Source: Fluviicola sp.
GTDB lineage: Bacteria > Bacteroidota > Bacteroidia > Flavobacteriales_D > Crocinitomicaceae
Direction of reading: 5' to 3'
Assembly (NCBI RefSeq): GCF_039596395.1
Contig: NZ_JBCNJT010000002.1
Coordinates: 1,302,001-1,366,000 of the forward strand
DNA length: 64,000 nucleotides
How positions within the stretch are numbered: position 1 is the stretch's first letter; each line of letters opens with the position of its first letter. Below are positions 26,314 through 34,420 of the stretch, in pieces. The translations under genes and the position numbers were made by a program. Below the pieces are notes generated by a model. That model had not been told where the DNA came from. It ran no database searches and was given only the letters and a program-made list of their open reading frames with translations.

Positions 26314-28251
26314 ATGGATATTGAAAGACCGATAACAGACTGGTTGCCACTTACTAAGAAAGAAGTTGAAAAAAGAGGTTGGGACGAGCTCGATGTTGTC
26401 CTGATTTCCGGTGATGCGTATGTAGATCACCCGGCTTTCGGTACGGCAGTTATCGGACGGATTATCGAAAGTGAAGGCTTTAAGATCGGTGTGATAGCGC
26501 AGCCAAACTGGAGAGACGATTTACGTGATTTCAAGAAACTGGGTAAACCCAAATATTTCTTCGGTGTAACGGCAGGTTGTATGGATTCGATGGTGAATCA
26601 CTATACGGCCGGAAAACGTTTGCGCTCCACGGATGCGTACACTCCGGGAGGTGTTTCCGGTTTTCGCCCGGATTACGCCACGACGGTTTACACCAAAATC
26701 CTGAAAGAACTGTATCCGGATGTTCCGGTGCTGATCGGTGGCATTGAAGCGTCACTGAGAAGAGTCACGCATTACGATTACTGGAAGAACGAACTGATGC
26801 CATCCATTTTGGTGGATTCCGGGGCGGATTTGCTGGTCTATGGAATGGGTGAACAGCCTTTGCGTGATTTACTCCGTTTGTTGAAAAAAGGAGTTCCGTT
26901 CAGTTCATTGACTACGATCAACCAGGTGGCATTTATCCAGGATTCCTCCAAAGAATTACCGAAAAACAAGCAATGGGAAACGGTTGAACTGGCGAGCCAT
27001 GAAGTTTGCAAGAAAGATAAACTGGCCTATGCAGCCAATTTCAAGATTGTTGAGGTGGAATCCAATAAACTGAAGGCGAATCGCATTACACAGCAAATCG
27101 GTTCACAGACTTTGGTGATCAATCCGCCGTACCGAACCATGACCGAAAAGGAAATGGACCAGTCATTCGACATGCCGTATACGCGTTTGCCGCATCCGAA
27201 ATACAAGAAGCGCGGAGCAATTCCTGCTTACGAAATGATCAAGTTTTCGATCAATATGCACCGGGGTTGTTTCGGAGGTTGCAGTTTTTGTACGATTTCC
27301 GCCCACCAGGGGAAATTCATTGCTTCCCGCTCTGAAAAAAGCATTCTGAACGAAATCGATGAGGTGGTAAAACACCCGGAATTTAAAGGCTATTTGTCGG
27401 ATATCGGTGGTCCTTCCGCAAACATGTACCGCATGAAAGGAAAGGTGGAGGCAATCTGCGAACGTTGCTCAAGTCCGAGTTGTATTCACCCGGTGATTTG
27501 CAACAACCTGGATACTTCTCACAAGGCAATGACCGATTTGTATCGCAAGATCGACGCACATCCGAAGATTAAAAAAGCCTTTGTGGGCTCAGGAATCCGC
27601 TACGATTTGCTGGTAGATGATTTCAATAAAAATAACGAGGACGGTAATCACGATGAGTACATCGAGCAGTTGATTACACGGCACGTAAGCGGCCGGTTAA
27701 AAGTTGCTCCGGAACACACTTCCGATGCCACTTTGAGAGTCATGCGCAAGCCGTCGTTCAAGTATTTCCACAAATTCAAAGAGAAGTACGACCGTATTTC
27801 GCAAAAGAACCAACTGAACCAGCCGTTGATTCCTTACTTCATTTCTTCCCACCCGGGTTGTGAGGAAGCGGATATGGCAAACCTGGCAGCAGAAACAAAA
27901 GACATGGGCTTCCAGCTGGAACAGGTACAGGATTTCACACCGACACCGATGACCGTTTCAGAAGTGATTTATTACACAGGAGTTCATCCGTATACGCTGA
28001 AACCTATTTATACGGCAAAAGGTGCTGATGAAAAGAAAAATCAGAATCGCTTTTTCTTCTGGTACAAGCGGGAAAACCGGGATTGGATCAAGGATCGTTT
28101 GACAAAGGCTAAAAGACCGGAGCTAATCTCCCAGTTATTGGGAGATCAACCCAGCCAAACTATGAATAGTGGTAAAAGAAATAGCGGCAATTCTTCGAAA
28201 TCCGGCGCTAATGTACCTAATTGGTTGAGTGAGCGCAGGAAGAAAAAGTAA
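26314..28251 (+). CDS. YgiQ-family radical SAM protein
   Basis: 645 residues. N-terminal part (ITDWLPLTKKEVEKRGWDELDVVLISGDAYVDHPAFG) is characteristic of YgiQ/UPF0313. The radical SAM cluster ligands are Cys319, Cys323 and Cys326 in RGCFGGCSFCTI, the CxxxCxxC pattern binding a [4Fe-4S] cluster and S-adenosylmethionine. Further conserved blocks are SDIGGPSANMYRMKG with nearby extra Cys (CERCSSPSCIHPVIC), KVAPEHTSDATLRVM and VQDFTPTPMTVSEVIYYTG. The C-terminal about 35 residues are Ser/Asn/Lys-rich and disordered. The reaction of this family is not established. Start chosen by the family N-terminus. Confidence 0.93.
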   Translation: MDIERPITDWLPLTKKEVEKRGWDELDVVLISGDAYVDHPAFGTAVIGRIIESEGFKIGVIAQPNWRDDLRDFKKLGKPKYFFGVTAGCMDSMVNHYTAGKRLRSTDAYTPGGVSGFRPDYATTVYTKILKELYPDVPVLIGGIEASLRRVTHYDYWKNELMPSILVDSGADLLVYGMGEQPLRDLLRLLKKGVPFSSLTTINQVAFIQDSSKELPKNKQWETVELASHEVCKKDKLAYAANFKIVEVESNKLKANRITQQIGSQTLVINPPYRTMTEKEMDQSFDMPYTRLPHPKYKKRGAIPAYEMIKFSINMHRGCFGGCSFCTISAHQGKFIASRSEKSILNEIDEVVKHPEFKGYLSDIGGPSANMYRMKGKVEAICERCSSPSCIHPVICNNLDTSHKAMTDLYRKIDAHPKIKKAFVGSGIRYDLLVDDFNKNNEDGNHDEYIEQLITRHVSGRLKVAPEHTSDATLRVMRKPSFKYFHKFKEKYDRISQKNQLNQPLIPYFISSHPGCEEADMANLAAETKDMGFQLEQVQDFTPTPMTVSEVIYYTGVHPYTLKPIYTAKGADEKKNQNRFFFWYKRENRDWIKDRLTKAKRPELISQLLGDQPSQTMNSGKRNSGNSSKSGANVPNWLSERRKKK

Positions 28252-28328
28252 GCAACAGGCCGCGTATAAACTCAGTGAAAGTGGAAGTGGTAATTTCTTT
28301 ACGACCTGTTGCTATAATATTTTTGTCA

Positions 28329-28535
28329 TTAGCCTGCCATGTTGCGCGAAGACCAAACCTGCAGCAATGATTTGTTCATGTGTAAGTAACTTTCGATAGC
28401 AGCTATCGAAGAACCGACCTTCGATATACAATAAAGCAACTCTTCTTCAGAACACTTCAATTCACCACTCCAATAGGTAATATTCACTTTACTGTGAATG
28501 TCTACTCTCGGTTTGTTTATTAGTTCGTGTAACAT
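28329..28535 (-). CDS. Small DUF3606-like protein
   Basis: About 68 residues from the ATG at 28535. The core RVDIHSKVNITYWSGELKCSEEELLYCISKVGSSIAAIESYL matches the DUF3606 pattern (short strand, W, then two helices with KVGxSxxAVExYL). A longer in-frame reading to 28595 lacks resemblance to the family and is not preferred. Role unknown; members are small cytoplasmic proteins common in Bacteroidota and Proteobacteria. Stands alone between the YgiQ-type gene (convergent; inverted arms AGCAACAGG / CCTGTTGCT at 28251-28313 between them) and the signalling cassette (divergent). Confidence 0.75.
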   Translation of the reverse strand: MLHELINKPRVDIHSKVNITYWSGELKCSEEELLYCISKVGSSIAAIESYLHMNKSLLQVWSSRNMAG

Positions 28536-28706
28536 CTCAAACAATGAATTAATTTCTTTTTGTTGAAGCAAATGTATGTGCCGGATTCGAACCAAACAAC
28601 CGTATTTTTACGGAAAATGCATTGCGGAAAACCACATTTTTTTCGGTTTGTGAAAATTTTAATGCCATTAAAATCAGGGATATGGTTGATTTCCGTGTTT
28701 TAGCGG

Positions 28707-28734
28707 TTTGGAAGTTCAATTTATTCCATATAAT
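28707..28734 (+). promoter_or_regulatory. Candidate promoter of the signalling cassette
   Basis: TTTG at 28707-28710 and TATAAT at 28729-28734 are separated by 18 bp, close to the spacing of Bacteroidota -33/-7 boxes, and lie 31 bp before the ATG at 28765. The -7 box is not a full TAnnTTTG, so this is tentative. Confidence 0.4.
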
Positions 28735-28764
28735 ATTGGCTGGTATAACTTAAACTATATTATT

Positions 28765-29091
28765 ATGTCATTTGATGGAAATGAAGGATCACAAATTACT
28801 TTACAAGAAGGCGGTGAGTACACACTTAGATACCGCGCTGACAATCCAAATGCTGTAAAAGGTGTTTTCATGGGAAGAAATCACATAGAAGCGCTTCTGG
28901 CGCAAAGTGATTGCAAAGGATTGCGCATGTATTTTGCTAAAAATGCTGATGGAAGTCCAACCCTTGTTGTTGTTGGGGCGGATGGAAATCAGAATGATTT
29001 ATTGAGTTTGATTTTTCAACAATTGACTCCTTGTCCAGACAGATGCAGTACTGCTAATCCTTTAAATATTGACCCTAAGTTAAACAGGTAA
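28765..29091 (+). CDS. Small soluble protein of unknown function, first gene of signalling cassette
   Basis: 108 residues from the ATG at 28765 (MSFDGNEGSQITLQ). A TTG in the same frame at 28708 is rejected because the candidate promoter overlaps it. No signal peptide or membrane segment. Predicted alpha/beta: SQITLQEGGEYTLRYR, KGVFMGRNHIEALLAQ, GLRMYFAKNADGSPTLVVVGAD, then a Cys pair in TPCPDRCST. The strand-helix-strand run could be a small ligand-binding or protein-interaction fold. It ends directly against the start of the membrane-protein gene (TAA then ATG), so it is co-translated with a membrane protein, a histidine kinase and a response regulator. Confidence 0.75.
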   Translation: MSFDGNEGSQITLQEGGEYTLRYRADNPNAVKGVFMGRNHIEALLAQSDCKGLRMYFAKNADGSPTLVVVGADGNQNDLLSLIFQQLTPCPDRCSTANPLNIDPKLNR

Positions 29092-29742
29092 ATGATGGGA
29101 AGTTGGGAATACTTTGTTATTTCATCTTACATTTTTCCTATTGGAATTGGAATGGCGCTTTTGATTCAAAGGCGCCTTTCTTTTGCCGGAGGAGTATTAT
29201 GGGCATATCTTTTATTTACGTTTGGTGTAGAATTAATAAGTTCTATTTTAGCTTCTAAAGGTATTAACAATCTGTGGTTATATCGCATTTATATGTACGG
29301 TGAACTAGTGTTTCCGATACTTTTCTTCTTTAACCAGTTTTCAAAACAGAGAAGTAAAATTCTTCTTTTAATTGTGTTAATAACAGCGCTAGTGCTTACA
29401 ACCTTAACAAATATTTTTGATGATTGGAGTAAATATGCATCTGTGCAAACCTCCATTACTTTCGCTTGTATAGCATTTGTCATTATTAGTTATTTTGTCG
29501 AGATGTTCCAACTGGAGAAAGTGTTTAATCCTTTTAAAGATGTCTATTTCGTGGTAGGAGGAGTAATGCTTTTGTCTTATTCGTCAATCTTATTGTATAA
29601 TGTGTTGTATGATTACGTGATTCGGGGATATGTCGGCTCAGAGGTTCGATCGATTTTACATATTGTAAATTCAGGACTGATACTATTTTATAATGTTTTA
29701 TATTCATACGCATTATGGCTCAGCAGGTATCGTCTAACTTAG
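29092..29742 (+). CDS. Seven-helix membrane protein, second gene of signalling cassette
   Basis: 216 residues made of about seven hydrophobic segments (for example FVISSYIFPIGIGMALLI, VLWAYLLFTFGVELI, ILLLIVLITALVLTTL, TFACIAFVIISYFVEMF, VVGGVMLLSYSSILLY, ILHIVNSGLILFYNVLY) with short loops and no large soluble domain. This resembles the membrane sensor halves of 7TM-type receptor kinases, but here the kinase is a separate gene that overlaps by 28 bp (29715-29742). A role as a membrane sensor or signal relay for that kinase is inferred from the coupling. Not recognised as a named family. Confidence 0.7.
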   Translation: MMGSWEYFVISSYIFPIGIGMALLIQRRLSFAGGVLWAYLLFTFGVELISSILASKGINNLWLYRIYMYGELVFPILFFFNQFSKQRSKILLLIVLITALVLTTLTNIFDDWSKYASVQTSITFACIAFVIISYFVEMFQLEKVFNPFKDVYFVVGGVMLLSYSSILLYNVLYDYVIRGYVGSEVRSILHIVNSGLILFYNVLYSYALWLSRYRLT

Positions 29743-30509
29743 GGCTTTTTCTCATCATTGGTACTCTGGCAATGTTTATCATGGCTTTGAGTATCATCGT
29801 GTTTGCAGTTTTGTACCAACAGAAAATGCGCCGCAAAAAGCAGGAAATGATCCAGCTGGAATTGAATTATAAGAATGAAATGGTGCAGGCTACGCTGGAT
29901 GCCAAGGAAATAGAACAGCGACGGATTGCCATTGAGTTGCACGACGATATCGGGTCTTCGCTTACGGCACTGAAACTTTCATTTGCTTCCTTGCCGATTG
30001 ATGATGATGAACGCAGGTTGCTCAATGAAGGTGTGCAAATTACCATCAACAAAGTCCGGAGTTTGTCCAACCGGTTATTGCCGACCATTTTGGAAGAACT
30101 GGGATTGATACCGGCGGTAAAAAGTTTGGTCAATACACTGACCCAGCAAATTACGGGAATTCATTTTTCAGTGATTGCAGTAAATGATCCGAAACATCCT
30201 GCTCAGACAAGAGAAGTGAGCCTGGCGGTTTACCGTATTTTGCAGGAACTCATCAACAACATTTTGAAATACGCGGAAGCAACGGTTATTGAAATTACAC
30301 TCGAACAAAACGAGGAAGGTATCCGCATGACGCTTATCGATAACGGAAAAGGGTTTATTCCAACCAAGGAAGATAAACTCAAATCACAAAGTTTAGGATT
30401 AAAAAATATTGAAAGCAGGGGACAGCAGATTGGTGCGGAAATTACCTACCAATTAATGGAGCCTGGAACTAAAGTAACTTTAACATGGGAGGCGAAGGAA
30501 GAACAATAA
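29715..30509 (+). CDS. Membrane-anchored histidine kinase (HisKA_3 type)
   Basis: 264 residues. One membrane helix at about 10-33, a short coiled coil, then the dimerisation/phosphoacceptor domain with His76 in IELHDDIGSSLTALKL, the NarX/DesK (HisKA_3) type. The ATPase domain has the N-box LQELINNILKYAEA (about 177-190), DNGKGF at 209-214 and GLKNIESRG at 228-236. There is almost no periplasmic region, so sensing must come from the membrane, from another protein such as the preceding gene products, or from the cytoplasm. Overlaps the response regulator gene by 25 bp. Confidence 0.93.
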   Translation: MAQQVSSNLGLFLIIGTLAMFIMALSIIVFAVLYQQKMRRKKQEMIQLELNYKNEMVQATLDAKEIEQRRIAIELHDDIGSSLTALKLSFASLPIDDDERRLLNEGVQITINKVRSLSNRLLPTILEELGLIPAVKSLVNTLTQQITGIHFSVIAVNDPKHPAQTREVSLAVYRILQELINNILKYAEATVIEITLEQNEEGIRMTLIDNGKGFIPTKEDKLKSQSLGLKNIESRGQQIGAEITYQLMEPGTKVTLTWEAKEEQ

Positions 30510-31156
30510 GAATTGCAATTGCGGAAGATCAGTCTATTTTCAGAAATGGCCTGGCGAAATTATTGAATGATATTGAAGGATTCGAAGTGGTGTTGGCGGT
30601 TGAGAACGGCCAGTTGCTCATAGATGCCTTGCACACAACGCCGATCGACCTGGCATTGATCGACTTCCGGATGCCGGTGAAAAACGGAATCGAAGCCACG
30701 AAGGAAATCCGGGAAAAATTTCCGGAAATAAAAGTATTGCTGCTGTCCATGTATGACGATGTGGAATTTGTGGAGCTGGCCATTGAAAACGGGGCGAACG
30801 GCTACTTATCCAAAGACGATGATGCAGAAGAAATCCAAATGGCGATCCGGTCGGCGGTAGAAACCGGTTATTATCTGAACGATCGTACATCCAAAATGTT
30901 TATTGCCAAAATGGTTCACTCCGGAAAAATTCAGCCCATGTTTGAAACAAGTTCAGGGATTTTCAATGAAAACGAATTGGTAATCCTGGAATTGATCTGT
31001 AGTGAAATGACCACGCAGGAAATCGCTGATAAATTATTTAAAAGCCGCCGGACCATCGAAAGCGCGCGTACCATGATGATGAATAAAGTAGGAGCAAGAA
31101 ACGTAGTAGGTTTGGTAATGTATGCAATTCAGAATGGAATGGTGAAACCAAAGTAA
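30485..31156 (+). CDS. NarL/FixJ-type response regulator
   Basis: 223 residues. Receiver domain 8-125 with acidic pocket (IAEDQ), phosphoacceptor Asp60 in LALIDFRMP, a switch Ser in LLLSMYDD and Lys in LSKDDD. Output is a LuxR-type helix-turn-helix at about 160-215 (LELICSEMTTQEIADKLFKSRRTIESARTMM split by short linker). Cognate partner of the overlapping HisKA_3 kinase. Targets are not visible. Its stop codon is the first three bases of an AT-rich palindromic element. Confidence 0.95.
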   Translation: MGGEGRTIRIAIAEDQSIFRNGLAKLLNDIEGFEVVLAVENGQLLIDALHTTPIDLALIDFRMPVKNGIEATKEIREKFPEIKVLLLSMYDDVEFVELAIENGANGYLSKDDDAEEIQMAIRSAVETGYYLNDRTSKMFIAKMVHSGKIQPMFETSSGIFNENELVILELICSEMTTQEIADKLFKSRRTIESARTMMMNKVGARNVVGLVMYAIQNGMVKPK

Positions 31157-31232
31157 TTATCAATTATGAATTATCAAGAGTTGCTAATTCTTAAGAGCTC
31201 TTGATAATTGATCCATTAATAATTGATAATTC
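31154..31232. repeat. 79-bp AT-rich imperfect palindrome (element E1)
   Basis: Begins TAATTATCAATTATGAAT and ends AATAATTGATAATTC, with an inner pair of arms ATTATCAAGAG / CTCTTGATAAT. It lies between convergent genes and supplies the stop codon of the response regulator and the last four codons plus stop of the methyltransferase. A closely related element is at 34349-34420. Confidence 0.8.
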
Positions 31233-32070
31233 TGGTTACTATCCCGTAATAAAGCTCCTTGCCGCTGGTTGTCTTGAACCACAATTCGGAATTACTGACC
31301 TGTTTTCCGGGAATGCTTAATTCTTTCGTGAGCTTTTGAATAAACGGAATGTCAACTTTAGGGGAGTAGGTATTTAAGATCAAAGTACCGGATTCATACA
31401 ATAACTGGATGGCTTCACCGATCAGTGGTCCCAATAATTCTTCCAGTTTCCATTTTTCGCCCTTAGCGCCCAATCCCCAGGCCGGCGGATCGAGTTGAAC
31501 GATATCGTATTTGTTGCCCCGTTTTACCTCCCGGCGGATAAACTTCAGCGCATCTTCGTGTACCCATTTGATCCCGTTGAGATTTGATTCGATTTGGTTT
31601 TGATAACCCCAATCCAGCATGGCTTTAACACTGTCGCAATGAACGACTTCAGCGCCTGTTCTTCTCCCGAATACAGAAGCCGCCCCGGTATAGGCAAAAG
31701 CATTCAAAAAGCGTTTGGAAGCATCCAGCTGTTCGGAAAGAAAAGTCCAGTTGAATTGCTGCTCGGGGAAAAGCCCCACGTGCTTGTTGTTGGTAATCCG
31801 CAGATGAAAGGTGAGCCCGGAAGTAGCAAACAGCCACTGTTCAGGAGCTTTTTCATTGAGTTTCTTCCAGGTTCCCTGTAAAGAGCCTTCCGATTTTGGA
31901 ATGAATTCCCAGTCTGCCAGGTTGTTCCATTCTTTTCGTGAAAGAACGGCTCCAAAATAAGCCTGGTGTTCCGGGCGAATGGTAGTAATAGTTCCCCAGC
32001 GTTCTAATTTCCTTCCGCCACCCGCATCGATGAGCTCGTAGTTTTCCGGAAAATCAGCAAAAGATTTCAT
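31216..32070 (-). CDS. Class I SAM-dependent methyltransferase (RlmI-like catalytic domain)
   Basis: 284 residues. N-terminal RNA-binding-like strands (LERWGTITTIRPEHQAYF), then a Rossmann-type SAM domain: NAFAYTGAASVFGRRTGAEVVHCDSVKAM (motif I and the acidic ribose contact), HEDALKFIRREV (motif III) and the catalytic-loop LDPPAWG (motif IV). The DPPxxG motif is typical of the Methyltrans_SAM/RlmI-RlmK group that methylates cytosine C5 or guanine in 23S rRNA, but the PUA domain of RlmI is missing. Substrate is inferred. The final residues IINY are encoded within the palindromic element E1. Confidence 0.85.
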   Translation of the reverse strand: MKSFADFPENYELIDAGGGRKLERWGTITTIRPEHQAYFGAVLSRKEWNNLADWEFIPKSEGSLQGTWKKLNEKAPEQWLFATSGLTFHLRITNNKHVGLFPEQQFNWTFLSEQLDASKRFLNAFAYTGAASVFGRRTGAEVVHCDSVKAMLDWGYQNQIESNLNGIKWVHEDALKFIRREVKRGNKYDIVQLDPPAWGLGAKGEKWKLEELLGPLIGEAIQLLYESGTLILNTYSPKVDIPFIQKLTKELSIPGKQVSNSELWFKTTSGKELYYGIVTRIINY

Positions 32071-32078
32071 GCGTGGGA

Positions 32079-32663
32079 TTAGCGCATTTTAGGCATTTTC
32101 TTACGACCGCCCATCATTTGCGCCATACGCATTTGGTTTTTGGAAGGAGCATTCTGCAATTGACTCTGCATCATCTTGATCTGGTCCTTCAACATGCCGC
32201 TGTCATCCATTTTCTTTGCTTCAGCCAACAAGGTTACAGCTTCCTGTCTGCGTCCTGTTTGAACACAGATTCCAGCCAGGTGCATACGTGCCATTGCTTT
32301 GTCGTGACCTCTTTTCAATCCCAACTGAATAGCCTGGCGAAGCATTCCTTCTACTTTTACGTGTGGAAGCGACTGAGCGTTCAAAAGCGCCTGCATGTAA
32401 ATCACATAAGCTCTCTGGCGTTTTGAAAGAATGTATTGCGGTGCTGTAATGCGGTTGATAGCACGCTGTGCCTTGTCCTGGTTTCCGGTACGCATGTGAT
32501 TCAGCGTAAAAGCCAGGTTCTCGTTGTAAAAGAAAGAAAGGATCACCAGTGCAAGCGGAATGATCAGGGAGATTCCCCAACCCCAATAACCGGTGTAAAA
32601 AGAGTAAAAAGTTAAGAATAACATTCCTGCAGCGATCACACTGCGAATAATAAATCCAATCAT
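32079..32663 (-). CDS. Membrane protein with TPR-like helical repeats
   Basis: 194 residues. Two N-terminal membrane helices (about 3-22 and 27-47, split by a TGYWGWG turn), then a cytoplasmic helical region with tetratricopeptide-like pairs (GNQDKAQRAINRIT, RAYVIYMQALLNAQ, GHDKAMARMHLAGICVQTG, RRQEAVTLLAEAKKM) and a basic Met-rich tail (MRMAQMMGGRKKMPKMR). It lies 8 bp before the methyltransferase start and 9 bp after the RidA gene, so the three are probably one operon. Likely a scaffold; function unknown. Confidence 0.7.
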   Translation of the reverse strand: MIGFIIRSVIAAGMLFLTFYSFYTGYWGWGISLIIPLALVILSFFYNENLAFTLNHMRTGNQDKAQRAINRITAPQYILSKRQRAYVIYMQALLNAQSLPHVKVEGMLRQAIQLGLKRGHDKAMARMHLAGICVQTGRRQEAVTLLAEAKKMDDSGMLKDQIKMMQSQLQNAPSKNQMRMAQMMGGRKKMPKMR

Positions 32664-32672
32664 AATTTTTAG

Positions 32673-33107
32673 TTAGTCAATTGTTGCGATACACTTTAGT
32701 TCGATGGCAATAGGAGTTGGAAGCGAATTGATCTCAACCGTTGTTCTGCACGGTAAATTGTCCTTGAAATACTCCGCATACACGCGGTTGTAAACATGGA
32801 AATCACGCTTCATATTCACCAGGAAAACAGTTACGTCAACCAACTGGTCCCAGCTTGATCCGGATTCTTCCAGGATAATGCGCACATTGTCAAAAACACT
32901 GCGGCATTGTGCCTCAAAATCAAACTCGATGAAGTTCCCGTTCTTATCCAGCTTCAATCCCGGAACAGCTGAGTCGATATCGTCAGATCCGGCAACTCTT
33001 GGCCCAACTCCCGATAAAAAAAGGAGGTTGCCAACTTTGCGCGCATGAGGATACAATCCAACCGGTTTCGGTGCCTTATTCGTGGAAATACGTGAAACTT
33101 CTGCCAT
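32673..33107 (-). CDS. RidA (YjgF/YER057c/UK114) family protein
   Basis: 144 residues from the ATG at 33107 (MAEVSRISTNKAPKPVGLYPHARKV); an upstream TTG at 33122 is not needed. Core motifs LLFLSGVGPRV, QCRSVFDNVRIILEESGSSWDQLVDVTVFLVNM and CRTTVEINSLP are those of RidA trimers, with the Arg of CRTTVE that binds the carboxylate of imine substrates. Family members hydrolyse reactive 2-aminoacrylate or related enamines. The GPRVAGSD insertion suggests a subgroup related to 2-aminomuconate deaminase-like proteins; that is a guess. Confidence 0.9.
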   Translation of the reverse strand: MAEVSRISTNKAPKPVGLYPHARKVGNLLFLSGVGPRVAGSDDIDSAVPGLKLDKNGNFIEFDFEAQCRSVFDNVRIILEESGSSWDQLVDVTVFLVNMKRDFHVYNRVYAEYFKDNLPCRTTVEINSLPTPIAIELKCIATID

Positions 33108-33330
33108 AAAATTTTTTAGCAAAGATAGTGCTTTCTGTCGGATTGTATAACGAATTATTTTCCAATTCCGAATTCCCGGTTTCGACTGCCGAAAATGATG
33201 AATGGAGAAAGATTTGCAGAATGGGCCTCCGAAAAGAAGTTCTGAAAATTACTTGCCTGATCGGCGATTAAGCAAGCAAGTTGCATAGCCAACAATTCGT
33301 CATTCAGCATCCGGCATTCGGAATTATGTG

Positions 33331-33338
33331 TACATTTG
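33331..33338 (+). promoter_or_regulatory. -7 promoter box for gpsA
   Basis: TACATTTG, an exact TAnnTTTG match, ends 8 bp before the ATG at 33347 and 20 bp before the next in-frame ATG at 33359. No clear -33 TTG at the right distance. Its closeness to 33347 makes the 33359 start worth considering. Confidence 0.5.
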
Positions 33339-33346
33339 TCAAGACT

Positions 33347-34348
33347 ATGAATAAGCGAATGAAAACCGTTGGTGTCATTGGAGGAGGTAGTTGGGCTACT
33401 GCTTTGGTGAAGATATTGTGCAACAATTTTGCGCAGGTAAACTGGTTTGTTCGACGGGAAGATCAGGTAGCTCACATCATGAGATACAAACACAATCCTA
33501 CTTATTTACAGTCAGTTGAATTCGACCTGAACAAAATCCATGTTTCCAATAATCTGGAAGAAATTATCAAACGCTGCGACGTATTGATCGTTGCAACTCC
33601 GTCTGCTTTTTTGGTCGAATTATTCAAAGAAACAACCCCGGAACTTTTCAAAGGAAAGATCGTTTTTTCGGCAGTAAAAGGAATTGTTCCGGAATACAAT
33701 GCCATTCCGGCGCGTTTTTTCCACAAGACTTTCGGAACTCCCTACAAAGATATCGGGATTATTTGTGGGCCGTGCCACGCAGAAGAAGTAGCATTGGAGC
33801 GTTTGTCATATCTCACAATTGCTTGTCAGCACGAAGGAATTGCAACAGAAATGGCCCGTATGCTGGCTTGCCGTTATATCAAAACCACTACCTCTGACGA
33901 TTTATTCGGAACAGAACTTTCAGCGGTTTTGAAGAACGTATATGCGCTTGCTTCCGGTATTTGTGCCGGATTGGGTTATGGAGATAATTTCCAGTCCGTT
34001 TTGATCGCAAACGCTATCCAGGAAATCGAAAATTTCATCGATGAAGTGAGCCCGATCCACCGCGATGTGAAATCATCCGCTTACCTGGGGGATTTACTTG
34101 TAACCGCTTATTCCAAATTCTCCCGCAACCGGACCTTCGGTTTCATGATCGGAAAAGGATATTCCGTAAAAACGGCGCAATTGGAAATGGACATGATCGC
34201 GGAAGGATATTACGCCACCAAGTGCGTGAAGGAAATCAACAAAAAATTCCAGGTAGAAATGCCGATCCTCGAAGCCGTTTACAACATTCTCTACGAAAAG
34301 ATCTCTCCGGTAATCGAGATGAAAATTTTGTGTGATAAACTGGCTTAA
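33347..34348 (+). CDS. gpsA: NAD(P)H-dependent glycerol-3-phosphate dehydrogenase
   Basis: 333 residues from 33347 (or 329 from 33359, MKTVGVIGGG). It reduces dihydroxyacetone phosphate to sn-glycerol-3-phosphate for phospholipid synthesis. The dinucleotide motif GVIGGGSWATALVKIL, the ICGPCHAEEVALER substrate loop, the catalytic-Lys helix AVLKNVYALASGICAGLGYGDN and a GSYLGDLLVTAYSKFSRNR-like region (SSAYLGDLLVTAYSKFSRNR) are intact. A TTG at 33281 extends the frame but adds sequence unlike the family. Confidence 0.94.
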   Translation: MNKRMKTVGVIGGGSWATALVKILCNNFAQVNWFVRREDQVAHIMRYKHNPTYLQSVEFDLNKIHVSNNLEEIIKRCDVLIVATPSAFLVELFKETTPELFKGKIVFSAVKGIVPEYNAIPARFFHKTFGTPYKDIGIICGPCHAEEVALERLSYLTIACQHEGIATEMARMLACRYIKTTTSDDLFGTELSAVLKNVYALASGICAGLGYGDNFQSVLIANAIQEIENFIDEVSPIHRDVKSSAYLGDLLVTAYSKFSRNRTFGFMIGKGYSVKTAQLEMDMIAEGYYATKCVKEINKKFQVEMPILEAVYNILYEKISPVIEMKILCDKLA

Positions 34349-34420
34349 TAATTATCAATTATGAATGATGCAATTATCAAGGGTGTTCTTGATAATTAAA
34401 TAACTGATAATTGATAATTC
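34349..34420. repeat. 72-bp AT-rich imperfect palindrome (element E2)
   Basis: Begins TAATTATCAATTATGAAT and ends TGATAATTGATAATTC, sharing both ends with E1 (31154-31232), with an inner pair of arms AATTATCAAG / CTTGATAATT. It begins immediately after the gpsA stop and reaches the stop codon of the convergent AraC-type gene. Confidence 0.8.

Noticed and set aside
28579-28596. Sequence on the minus strand resembling a tRNA T-arm and 3' end (GGTTCGAATCCGGC)
   Set aside because: No acceptor, D-arm or anticodon arm can be built from the bases around it; likely chance, or at most a worn attachment-site remnant with no integrase nearby.
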